Source of the DNA: Enhygromyxa salina
GTDB taxonomy: Bacteria; Myxococcota_A; Polyangia; Nannocystales; Nannocystaceae
Assembly (NCBI RefSeq): GCF_002994635.1
Contig: NZ_PVNL01000035.1
Span: 62,001-126,000 of the forward strand
Reading direction: 5' to 3'
Length of the DNA: 64,000 nt
Part shown: one piece after another, positions 1 to 7,995 of the stretch
Numbering within the stretch: position 1 is the first letter of the stretch
How the letters are laid out: every line of letters starts with the position of its first letter
Program-made: the position numbers and the translations under genes
The notes under the pieces: generated by a model
Databases searched by the model: none
What the model was told of the DNA's origin: nothing
The model's input: only the letters and a program-made list of their open reading frames with translations

Positions 1-1149
1 GGGGTCGACGCGCCGGGTCTGAACAGCGGAGGCGCGTCAACGGACGCGCTGGGGCTCGAGACCGTGCCGTTGTTGGATCGCTATGACCCGCGCGCGCTCA
101 GCCCCACGCGCCTGGTCAGCCTCGCGTCGGTGCTGAGCGAGCGGCCACCACCGGGCTTGGTGCCGGCCGGCGCAGTTCACCGCGGCCTGCCCCGGCCGAT
201 GCTCGAGGTGACCCCGGGGCTCGCGGATCTGCTCGCCCAGGTCGAGGACTTGGAGCCGGGGTCGACGGCGGGCGCGAGCGCCGAGTCTGACATCGCGATC
301 GACGCCCACCGGGGCGACCGAGGCTCGAGCGTCGCGATTCGTCGGCGGTCTCGCGGTGTCCCCCCGCTGCTCGCGACCTCGGTCGTGCACGCGTTCGTGA
401 TCGGCCGGCTGCAGGTCGCGGGCGACGCCAACTCCGACGGGATCGCGCTGTGGGCGAGCGGCCTGCGGGTCGGCGAGCTCGAGCTCCCCGAGCCGCTCGG
501 CCGGGTCTCCGGTCGCCTGCTGCTCACGCCCCAAGGACAGCAAGTCGGCCAGGCTCGGGTCCGTGAAGAGGTCACCCGGCAGGCCCGCGCGCTGTTGGCC
601 GACGCGCTGCGCCAGCGCACCTTGTTGCCGCCCGACGGCCCCCAGCGCAGGCGGCTCGATCACTTCGTCGAGTACATCCGCGCGGCGGTCCGCGTGGAAG
701 ATCGGTTTGCGCTCGCCGAGGATCTCGGCCTGACCGAGCCCGAGGATCGCGGCAAGCGGGTCGCGGCCCTGCGGGCGATGTCGCTGAGCGCCGCGCCGCT
801 GCGGCCGCTGAGTGGACGCCGCGAGGGATCGCTGTCCGAGGTGGTCCGGCTGAGCCTGGCGATGCGTGTCCACTTCGACACGGCGATGCTGTCGTGGCGG
901 GCGGCGAAGCTCGGCAAGCGCCGCCGTGACGACTCACTGGAGATCGAATTCGGCCTGCGCAACGGGTGGATTCAGCGGGGACTCGACGCCGACGGGGATC
1001 TGCCGGACGTCGAGCACCGCCGGGCGGCGCTGCTGGCTGGCGTGTTCGTGATCGCAGAGTTCTTTACCCAGGCGCGGGAGCGAGACGACGTCCCGCTGGG
1101 ACCGGAGCACCTGGTCGTGGCGCTGTGGCGGCTGTTGAAGCTGTCTTAG
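1..1149 (+). CDS. Unrecognised protein, 5' end outside the window
   Basis: The reading frame is open from the first base to a TAG at 1147-1149, so the true start may lie to the left; the first in-window start is a GTG at 64. The last 361 residues have no signal peptide or membrane helix and look cytoplasmic. The middle contains charged helical stretches, and the C-terminal third holds regularly spaced Leu/Arg residues. I do not recognise the family. It converges on the next gene, with a strong hairpin between them. Codon choice is uniformly GC-rich at third positions, which supports real coding. Function is unknown. Confidence 0.75.
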   Translation, partial: GVDAPGLNSGGASTDALGLETVPLLDRYDPRALSPTRLVSLASVLSERPPPGLVPAGAVHRGLPRPMLEVTPGLADLLAQVEDLEPGSTAGASAESDIAIDAHRGDRGSSVAIRRRSRGVPPLLATSVVHAFVIGRLQVAGDANSDGIALWASGLRVGELELPEPLGRVSGRLLLTPQGQQVGQARVREEVTRQARALLADALRQRTLLPPDGPQRRRLDHFVEYIRAAVRVEDRFALAEDLGLTEPEDRGKRVAALRAMSLSAAPLRPLSGRREGSLSEVVRLSLAMRVHFDTAMLSWRAAKLGKRRRDDSLEIEFGLRNGWIQRGLDADGDLPDVEHRRAALLAGVFVIAEFFTQARERDDVPLGPEHLVVALWRLLKLS

Positions 1150-1206
1150 AACTGTCGGGCCAGTTCGCTGCCCACGGTGAACCGGTCAACGAATGGCGCT
1201 CGCAAG

Positions 1207-1226
1207 CGGGCGAGAAGCCTCGCCCG
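1207..1226. terminator. Bidirectional hairpin between convergent genes
   Basis: CGGGCGAG and CTCGCCCG form a perfect 8-bp stem around an AAGC loop. It lies between two converging stop codons (1149 and 1240). There is no long T tract, so this is a probable rather than certain intrinsic terminator. Confidence 0.55.
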
Positions 1227-1239
1227 AGCTGAAAGTAGC

Positions 1240-3009
1240 CTATTCGTCCGACACGCGAAGGCTCGCCGCCAGGCGCAGCAGACCGGGGCGCGGGCGGGTC
1301 ATGATCAGGTCGCCCAGCTGGATGCCCAGCTCGTCGACCAACAGCTCGCGCAGGGCGATCTTCGGCAGGTTGCGCGCGCCCGGGCGCAGGTGGGCATCGA
1401 TCCGCTCGCGGACCTCGGCGGCCTCGAGCACCTCGGAGAAGCAGCCTCGCAGCGCCTGGCCGGCGCCCGACTCGGCTGGTTGAGCGCAGGTGATGTCGAG
1501 GCGATCCAAGCTGCCGATCAAACCGAGCTCGCCGGTCTCGGAATTCCAGCTGGGGCTCAAGGTCCCGGCCGCGGCTACGAACACCTGCCCCCACGGTTGC
1601 TCGTCAACACCAGTCAACGTGATCTGCAGGCCGCCCAGCCCGTAGGCCCAGCCGGCGTCGGGGCCACCGCTCGGGGTCAGCGTGGGCGGTCGCGTGGGGT
1701 GCAGGCCGCCCAGGCGCAGCGGCGTCCAGCTCGCGAGCTCGTCGTTGGCGTGGGCGAGCACCCGCTGCTCGCCGATCAGCTCGGCCAGCAGCCCGTTCGC
1801 CGTCCACGAGGTCAGCAGCGCGTTGACCAGATCAATGCTGAGCTCGACCCGCAGGTCCTCCGCGGCGCCGAGCGGCTCCGCGGTCGGCGTCGCGCCCGTG
1901 ATCAGCGGACCCGGGACCCCGAGCTCGAACACCGACGGCCCGGGCTCCGGGACCACCCACAAGCCAGCGAACAGCCCGGTCGCCCGCACGCCCGTCTGCT
2001 CGCAAAACCCCACGCCGACGCGCGAGCTCGGCCGGCCCGGAACCAGCTCGACGTGGGTGGGCAACAGCTCGACGCCCGACAGCTGCGCGAGGCCGTCGTC
2101 GATCTGCTCGCGGACGACCTCGCGGGCCTTGTTGGTCACGAACTTGTCAGCCAGGAACCAACCGGCGGCGGCCCCGACCGGCGCGAGCGGGCCGCTGATC
2201 AAGCCGCCGATCAGCGCCCCGCCGCCAGCCCCGACCCCGCGGGCCTTGTTGCGCAGCGCGCCGCGAAACTCGACCTCGCCCAGGGTCACGAGCTCGGCGA
2301 ACAGCTCTCGCTCATTGATGATCGCAACCACCACGACCCCGCTGACCGCGAGCGTGTTGTGGCCCGCGACCTCGAGCTCGAAGTGGACGACGTCGTCGCG
2401 CAGATCCAGCTGCGCCTTGCTCAGCTTGGTGTCCGGGCCCATGTGCTCGTTGGCGCGCAGGGCCGGCAACACCTCGCGCTCGAGCATCGGGATCACCAGG
2501 CTGCGCACCAGCTGTGGTGAGGCGGTGAAGGTGGCCCCGCACGGCTTCACGTTGGTGTTGGTGTTGGTGTCGGTGTTGGACGCAAACCGGCCAACCAAGA
2601 TCGGATCCACGATCCGCTCGCTGCGGCCGCCCCGGCGATCGATCCCCAGCTCGACGAAGTGCCAGCCGGGCGCGCCCGCGAGGTCCAGCAGCGGGAGCTC
2701 GAGCTCGCCCGCGTCGGCCCGACCCCGGACCTCGACGGCCGACCCATCCACGCTCACCGTGACCCGCTCGCGCTCGGCCGCGGGCTGGACCAGACCGCGC
2801 CAGCTCAGCAGCCGCGGGTCAGTCGCCCCGGCGTCGGCCAGCGGGATCACCCGGGCCGGCTGCTCGACCACGATCGCAAAGCTCACCTGACTGCGCGCCT
2901 CGTGCTCGAGCACCGCGCCGCCACGCCACAGGATCATCGCCGCGAGGCCCAGCCCGACCAGCCCTGGGACATAGCGGGCGAATCGTCGCGGGCGCGGCAC
3001 CGTGGCCAT
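1240..3009 (-). CDS. Membrane-anchored protein of unknown function (589 aa)
   Basis: ATG at 3009 is chosen because it is followed directly by a basic N-terminus and one hydrophobic helix (about residues 11-31), giving a single-pass protein with a large outer domain. The open frame extends further upstream, but only over the neighbouring divergent gene. A glycine/alanine-rich hydrophobic patch near residues 260-290 could be a second membrane-interacting segment. The C-terminal half alternates beta-like and amphipathic segments, faintly reminiscent of tubular lipid-binding proteins, but this is only an impression. It is divergent from the arrestin-like gene, with 52 bp between the starts. Function is unknown. 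Confidence 0.7.
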   Translation of the reverse strand: MATVPRPRRFARYVPGLVGLGLAAMILWRGGAVLEHEARSQVSFAIVVEQPARVIPLADAGATDPRLLSWRGLVQPAAERERVTVSVDGSAVEVRGRADAGELELPLLDLAGAPGWHFVELGIDRRGGRSERIVDPILVGRFASNTDTNTNTNVKPCGATFTASPQLVRSLVIPMLEREVLPALRANEHMGPDTKLSKAQLDLRDDVVHFELEVAGHNTLAVSGVVVVAIINERELFAELVTLGEVEFRGALRNKARGVGAGGGALIGGLISGPLAPVGAAAGWFLADKFVTNKAREVVREQIDDGLAQLSGVELLPTHVELVPGRPSSRVGVGFCEQTGVRATGLFAGLWVVPEPGPSVFELGVPGPLITGATPTAEPLGAAEDLRVELSIDLVNALLTSWTANGLLAELIGEQRVLAHANDELASWTPLRLGGLHPTRPPTLTPSGGPDAGWAYGLGGLQITLTGVDEQPWGQVFVAAAGTLSPSWNSETGELGLIGSLDRLDITCAQPAESGAGQALRGCFSEVLEAAEVRERIDAHLRPGARNLPKIALRELLVDELGIQLGDLIMTRPRPGLLRLAASLRVSDE

Positions 3010-3061
3010 TGAAGCACACCTGGTCGGTCGCGGCACCGAGACCGGCGGTATGCTCGCGGCG

Positions 3062-3628
3062 ATGCCCGACTGGAAGAAGCTGTTTGACTCGGCCACCGAG
3101 CAAGTCGGTGAGGGGATGAAGATCGCCGGCGCTGGCTTGAAGCAAGCGGCGGGTGAAGCGAAGAAGGTCGCCGGGATCGGCGTCGGCACGATCACGGTCG
3201 AGGCCAGCCGGAGCAGCTACGAGCTCGGCGACACCGTCACGGGCACGGTGCGGCTACAGCTGACCGAGCCGATCCCCGCCAAGCGGCTGGTCGTGGCGCT
3301 TCAGGCCACGCGCAAGCGCTACGTGGCGCAGCGGGCCAGCGACGGGCGTGTGGCGCCGGTCCAGCGGACCGAGACTTTGGTCGATCACGAGGTCGAGGTC
3401 GACGGCGAGCGGACGTACGCCAGCGGCACGCACCGCTTCACCGTTCGGATCCCCGCGCGGATCGACGCGAAGGTCGACGTCGGGGGCAAGCTCGGGGACC
3501 TGCTCTCGGCGGCGCAGACGATCAAGTCGATGACCGAGTCGCCGATCCGCTGGAAGCTCGTCGCGTTCCTGGACATCCCGTGGAAGCGCAACTTGTCAAA
3601 GGACATCGACTTGTCCGTGCACGAGTAG
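3062..3628 (+). CDS. Arrestin-fold (Spo0M-like) protein
   Basis: The 188-residue protein begins with an amphipathic Lys/Ala-rich helix (about 1-40). An arrestin-N-like beta-sandwich follows, with the strand signatures SSYELGDTVTGTVRL, KRLVVALQATRK and HRFTVRIPARI. The end of the protein (PIRWKLVAFLDIPW, then KDIDLSVHE) matches the last strands of this fold. Known relatives are eukaryotic arrestin/Vps26 proteins and bacterial Spo0M, which act as protein-binding scaffolds rather than enzymes. ATG 3062 was preferred over the earlier GTG because it gives the expected N-terminal helix and does not overlap the divergent gene. Partner and process are unknown here. Confidence 0.72.
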   Translation: MPDWKKLFDSATEQVGEGMKIAGAGLKQAAGEAKKVAGIGVGTITVEASRSSYELGDTVTGTVRLQLTEPIPAKRLVVALQATRKRYVAQRASDGRVAPVQRTETLVDHEVEVDGERTYASGTHRFTVRIPARIDAKVDVGGKLGDLLSAAQTIKSMTESPIRWKLVAFLDIPWKRNLSKDIDLSVHE

Positions 3629-3634
3629 CGGGAG

Positions 3635-4228
3635 CTACTTGGCCGGCATCGGGATCGAGTTGATGATCTGCTTGCAGTTCTCGAGCTGCGACTTCGGGCC
3701 CCAGCACTTGGTGTAGCTGTCGGGACGGAACCCGAGCACGAAGATCTTGTTGTCGCTCGCGCGCTCGAGCTCGACCACGTGGACGCCGGCTTCACTGGTG
3801 GCCGCGGTGGTGATCTCCGCGTTCGAAACGGTCCACTTGGTCGCCTTCTTGGCCTTGTCGAGGGTCGTCTCGCCGCCCGTGGTCTCGTAGTCGATGTACA
3901 GCGCCTCGAACCCGTCGGCGCTGAGCGGGAATTTATAGTGGCCGCCCTTGTCGCTCATGTTGGTGGCCTCGGCGCCCTTTGGCAGCAGCATCTTGCCGAG
4001 AAAGGGCTCCTCGAACTCCTCGAGGTTGACCTCGCCGGGCGTGACCGCGGGCGCCTCTTCGGCGGGGGGCGCTTCGGGGGCCTTCTCGGGCGCCGCTTCG
4101 GGGGCCTTCTCGGCGGTCTTCTCGGCCGGCTCCTTGTCTTGCTTCTTCTCGCCCTCGGCGGGCTTTGAATCGCAAGCAATGGTGAGGAACGCGGCGGCAA
4201 TGATGAGTGGGACGATTCGGGTCTGCAT
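3635..4228 (-). CDS. Predicted lipoprotein with a Pro/Ala/Glu-rich linker
   Basis: Translation from ATG 4228 gives a 197-residue protein. It has a short signal peptide and a lipobox-like LTIAC ending at Cys19, although Thr at -3 is not ideal. A long linker of repeated Glu-Lys-Ala-Pro units follows to about residue 85, then a globular domain of about 110 residues. The linker probably spans peptidoglycan or lifts the domain off the outer membrane. The family of the C-terminal domain is not recognised. It converges on the arrestin-like gene with only 6 bp between stops, so the two may share transcript ends. Confidence 0.7.
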   Translation of the reverse strand: MQTRIVPLIIAAAFLTIACDSKPAEGEKKQDKEPAEKTAEKAPEAAPEKAPEAPPAEEAPAVTPGEVNLEEFEEPFLGKMLLPKGAEATNMSDKGGHYKFPLSADGFEALYIDYETTGGETTLDKAKKATKWTVSNAEITTAATSEAGVHVVELERASDNKIFVLGFRPDSYTKCWGPKSQLENCKQIINSIPMPAK

Positions 4229-4328
4229 GATTCTGTACCGGAAATGGTGGGCCGCGGTGAGGCGGCGATCGACGATCGGTGTCGTCGGTGGCGGAATACT
4301 GCCGGCATCGAGTGTCAAGGACAACCCC

Positions 4329-5852
4329 TCACAGATCCCGCAACAGCATCTGCGCGGCATTGTAGCCACACATTCCGTGCACGCCCGCGCCCGGATGTGC
4401 GTACGAGGACCCCAAATACAGCCCGCGCACGGGCATGCGATAGCGAAACCACGGAAACACGGGCCGAAACAGCAGCTGTCGATACCACGCGTTCGATCCA
4501 CCCCCGAGGTCTCCGCCGATCAGGTTGGCGTCCATGTGCTCGAGGTCGTCGGGTGAGACGGCCCGGCGGGCGAGCACACGATCACGAAACCCTGGCGCGA
4601 GCGCCTCGATGCGCGCGTCCACGGTGTCGGCGAAGCGCGCTTTGAGCTCGGCCCAGTCGCCGGCCCCGGGCGCGTGGTTCGGCACCCGCGAGTAGGCCCA
4701 CAGCGTGTGCTGTTGAGCCGGCGCGCGGGTTGGATCCGACAGGCTCTGCTGGCCGATCACCAGGTACGGGTTGCTCGGCAGCGCACCCCCGCGGACCTCG
4801 TTGGTGAACCGCCGCAGATCCTCGAGGCTGTCGCCCGCGTGGACCACCGCGGCCTCGCGGGCCGGCTCGCAGCTCCACGGGACCGGCCCGTCGAGCGCCC
4901 AGTCGATCTTGAAGGTGCCCCAGCCGCTGGCGAAGCTCGCCATCTTGCGGACGATCCGGCCCGGCAGGTGCTTGGCGTCGACCAGGCGCCCGAGCAACGC
5001 GGGCGCCGACGTATCGCTGAGGATCCCCGTGCTCGCGCGGATCTCCTGCCCATCCGCCAGCACCACGGCCACCGCCCGGTTGTCACGCACGACGATCGAC
5101 TCGACCCGCGCGCCCAGCTGCAGGCGCCCGCCGTGGCTCTCGAGCTTGCCCAGCAGCGCGGCCGTGATCGCCCCCGCGCCGCCTTCGGGCACGCCGTAGC
5201 CCCCGGTCGTCGCCATCACCGCGAGCATGTAGCCGATCCCCGATCCAAACGTGTCGTCGGGCCCGACGTCGGTGTGCAGCGCGAGCCCGGGGATCACCCG
5301 CCGAGCCGCCTCCGACCGAAACCACGCGTTGGACAGCCGCGCGCCGCTGCGCATGAAGGTGGCCGCGATCCGAATGATCGCAAACGGCAGCAGCCCGAGC
5401 GCCGGCCGGATCGCCGGGAAGGTCTCGAGCATCGCGGGGATCAGCGAGGGCTCGACCTTCCGGTGCCACTCGCAGACCCGACGCATGCGCGCCCCGTCTT
5501 CCGGAGATCCAAAATTGCGCTCGACGATGTCGAGGTCACGCGCGAGCACGGCCACGCTGCCGTCCGGGGCCGGGTGGGCGCTCTCGATCGGCGCGAAGGT
5601 CCAGCGCAGCCCGTGCTCGTCCAGGCGGAGATCCCGAAACGCCGGGCTCGCCTGCGCGAACGGAAAGAACGCCGCGCCCACGTCGTGAGTGAACCCAGGC
5701 AGCGTCCCGGCATCCGAAGCCAGGGCCCCGCCGGCCCGCTCGGGGTGGGCCTCGACCACCAGCACGCTCAGCCCCGCGCGAGCGAGCACGCAGGCAGCCG
5801 CGAGCCCGTTGGGCCCCGCGCCGATGACGACGACCTCAGGATCGCTGGACAC
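4329..5852 (-). CDS. Phytoene-desaturase-like FAD-dependent oxidoreductase
   Basis: The N-terminus contains a dinucleotide-binding motif (VVVIGAGPNGLAAACVLARAG, split here by position 7-27) followed by an acidic residue ending strand 2. Both are typical of the CrtI/PDS amine-oxidoreductase superfamily. The C-terminus carries the FAD-contacting stretch GLYLGSSYAHPGAGVHGM. At 507 residues it has normal length for this family. Many bacterial members of this branch are not carotenoid enzymes and have unknown substrates. No carotenoid genes are nearby, so a carotenoid role should not be assumed. The start is a GTG at 5852; 51 bp separate it from the divergent membrane-protein gene. Confidence 0.85.
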   Translation of the reverse strand: MSSDPEVVVIGAGPNGLAAACVLARAGLSVLVVEAHPERAGGALASDAGTLPGFTHDVGAAFFPFAQASPAFRDLRLDEHGLRWTFAPIESAHPAPDGSVAVLARDLDIVERNFGSPEDGARMRRVCEWHRKVEPSLIPAMLETFPAIRPALGLLPFAIIRIAATFMRSGARLSNAWFRSEAARRVIPGLALHTDVGPDDTFGSGIGYMLAVMATTGGYGVPEGGAGAITAALLGKLESHGGRLQLGARVESIVVRDNRAVAVVLADGQEIRASTGILSDTSAPALLGRLVDAKHLPGRIVRKMASFASGWGTFKIDWALDGPVPWSCEPAREAAVVHAGDSLEDLRRFTNEVRGGALPSNPYLVIGQQSLSDPTRAPAQQHTLWAYSRVPNHAPGAGDWAELKARFADTVDARIEALAPGFRDRVLARRAVSPDDLEHMDANLIGGDLGGGSNAWYRQLLFRPVFPWFRYRMPVRGLYLGSSYAHPGAGVHGMCGYNAAQMLLRDL

Positions 5853-5903
5853 GTGGGTTTATACCGCCTGTGGGGGTCTGGGAAACCATGGCAATGTCGC
5901 GCC

Positions 5904-7982
5904 ATGCAAGCCCTGCTTGGACTGCTATGGCTCGCCCCGGCCGCTGAAGAAGCCCCGTCGGGGATCGACGCCCTGCTCGGCCGGTTCGCCGATCCCCACC
6001 AGACCTACGCCACCCAGCTCGACATCGCGTCGCTGATGGTGGTCGTGCTGCTCGCCGCGCTGGTGTGGCGGAGCCTCCGCAATCGGCCGAAGCTGCTCGA
6101 GGACGTGGCTCCGGCGCTGACCAAGCAGCTCGACGACCCGAAGTTCGTGAGCTGGGCCAACCGGGTGATCTCGGGTGGCCTGGTCGTGATCGCCCTGTGC
6201 GCGTCGATCAACTACTTCTACGGGACCCGCAACAACGGCGTGTACGTGCATCGCTGGGACGCCTTTCACACGGTGATCGGCGTCAAGTATCACAAGGAGC
6301 TCGGCTACTTCGATCTCTACAAGTGCGCCTACGCGGTCGACCGCGCGGGGCCGCACCATTTTCGCGCGGTCAAGCAGATCCGTGACCTGCGGACCCGCAA
6401 ATTCGTCGACCGCGAGGAGCACATCGCCGGCAACGACTGCGAGAGCCGGTTCACCCCCGAGCGGCTCGAGGAGTTTCGCCATGACCTCGCCGAGTTCGGG
6501 ACCTGGTCGTCCAAGCGCCAGTGGCGGATCTTGATGAAGGACAAGGGCTTCAACGGCACGCCGTTCTACGCGACCGTCTCCAAGCTGCTGGTCAACCCGA
6601 TCGACGTCAACCTCGACAGCCTCAAGCGGCTGGCCAAGATCGATCCGTTCTTGATGTGCGTGGCCTTTGGCGTGGTTGGCTGGGCGTTCGGGGTCCGCCA
6701 AGCCGCGATCATGGCGATCTTCTTCTGCGTGTTCTTTCCCAACCGGTTCACGCACATGGGCGGGTCGATCCTGCGCTTCGACTACGTCGCGGCGCTGCTG
6801 ATCGGGTTCGCCGCGCTCAAGAAGGACAAGTGGGGTCTAGCCGGGGCGATGTTCGCCTGGGCGACGATGGTCCGGGTGTTCCCGGCGATCTTCGCGGTCG
6901 GGGTGGTGATCAAGATCGCCAGCGACCTGCTCGATACCCGCAAGCTCCGCGAGGAGCACTGGAGGTTCGCCGGCTTCTACGGCGGCACGCTCGCGCTGTG
7001 CTTCGTGATCAGCCTGATCGGCATGGACGGCGGGTTCGAGAACTGGCGGACCTGGTACGAGAACATGAAGATCCACAACTCGACCTCGGCGTCGTTCCGG
7101 GTCGGGTTCAAGCACCTGTTCATGCTCGACGGCAAGGTCACCGGGAGCGACTACGGGCTCAAGCAGGCCAACTTCAACGCTCGCAGCGGCTACTACTGGG
7201 CCGCCGTCGCGTGCTTGATGGCGCCGCTGCTGATCGCCGTGCGCCGGCTCGACATGGTCAGCTTCGCCGCGCTGTTTGGCGTGTTCGGGTTCTTCCTGCT
7301 CGCGGTCGCAACCCGCTACTACCTGGGCGTGGTCGCGATCTTGTTCTTGGTCGACCGCAAGCTGCTCAGCAACCGCTACATGCTGATCATGGGCATCGTG
7401 CTGTTCGCCGCGGCCGGGTTCGACTTCTTCTACTTCGAGCTCAATGACAGCGACTCGCTGATGTACAACATCATCGTCGGCGCGGAGCTCACGCTGGTGA
7501 TCTTGCTGCTCGGCAGCTGGCTGCTGTTCAACCCCTCGCTGCTCGACGTCGGCGATGACCCGCGGCTGCCGACCCACGTGCCCGCGCAGCTCGGGGCCGT
7601 GACCGCGGCGCTGCAGCTACCCGAGAGCAAGCCCAAGAAGAAGAAGGGCAAGAAGAAGAAGCACGCTAGCAAGCAGCCGTCGGGTCCGCTCGAGGCGGAC
7701 GTCGAGACCGACGTGGTCGCGCGGGTGCCGGTGCCCCACGAGCCGAGCGACGCGGACTCGCCCGCCGGGTCGGATCCGGAGCTTGGGATCGAGACGGTCT
7801 CCTCGTCCAGCCCCGGCATTGATCGTCCGGCCGTGACGGTCCCCGACGGGCCGCGCAAGGCGGTGCTCGACGCTGACCCCGAGGACGGCGAGCAAGACGA
7901 GTCCAGCAGCTCCCAGCGGTCCGCGAAGGCCGAGCCGAGCAAGGCCTCCGAGGAGGGCGAGGGCGACGACGCGAGCTCGTGA
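5904..7982 (+). CDS. GT-C-like polytopic membrane protein (glycosyltransferase 87-like)
   Basis: ATG 5904 gives a 692-residue protein with an N-terminal hydrophobic segment, a large outer loop after the second helix, then many helices between about residues 245 and 550. This layout (big first loop, WDAFHTVIGVKYHKELGY, repeated helices) resembles polyprenyl-phosphate-dependent mannosyltransferases of the GT-C/DUF2029 group. The C-terminal tail of about 125 residues is a striking low-complexity region: a poly-lysine block (KKKKGKKKKH) and then a Ser/Asp/Glu-rich acidic stretch. Such a tail is unusual for GT-C enzymes. The sulfatase gene starts 13 bp after its stop, so they form an operon, and both probably modify an envelope polymer. 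Confidence 0.72.
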   Translation: MQALLGLLWLAPAAEEAPSGIDALLGRFADPHQTYATQLDIASLMVVVLLAALVWRSLRNRPKLLEDVAPALTKQLDDPKFVSWANRVISGGLVVIALCASINYFYGTRNNGVYVHRWDAFHTVIGVKYHKELGYFDLYKCAYAVDRAGPHHFRAVKQIRDLRTRKFVDREEHIAGNDCESRFTPERLEEFRHDLAEFGTWSSKRQWRILMKDKGFNGTPFYATVSKLLVNPIDVNLDSLKRLAKIDPFLMCVAFGVVGWAFGVRQAAIMAIFFCVFFPNRFTHMGGSILRFDYVAALLIGFAALKKDKWGLAGAMFAWATMVRVFPAIFAVGVVIKIASDLLDTRKLREEHWRFAGFYGGTLALCFVISLIGMDGGFENWRTWYENMKIHNSTSASFRVGFKHLFMLDGKVTGSDYGLKQANFNARSGYYWAAVACLMAPLLIAVRRLDMVSFAALFGVFGFFLLAVATRYYLGVVAILFLVDRKLLSNRYMLIMGIVLFAAAGFDFFYFELNDSDSLMYNIIVGAELTLVILLLGSWLLFNPSLLDVGDDPRLPTHVPAQLGAVTAALQLPESKPKKKKGKKKKHASKQPSGPLEADVETDVVARVPVPHEPSDADSPAGSDPELGIETVSSSSPGIDRPAVTVPDGPRKAVLDADPEDGEQDESSSSQRSAKAEPSKASEEGEGDDASS

Positions 7983-7995
7983 GCTGCTCGCGCTC

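Noticed and set aside
4674-5903. Long upstream extension of the GT-C-like gene on the plus strand
   Set aside because: It lies entirely opposite the FAD oxidoreductase gene and lacks protein-like composition; the ATG at 5904 gives a sensible membrane-protein start.
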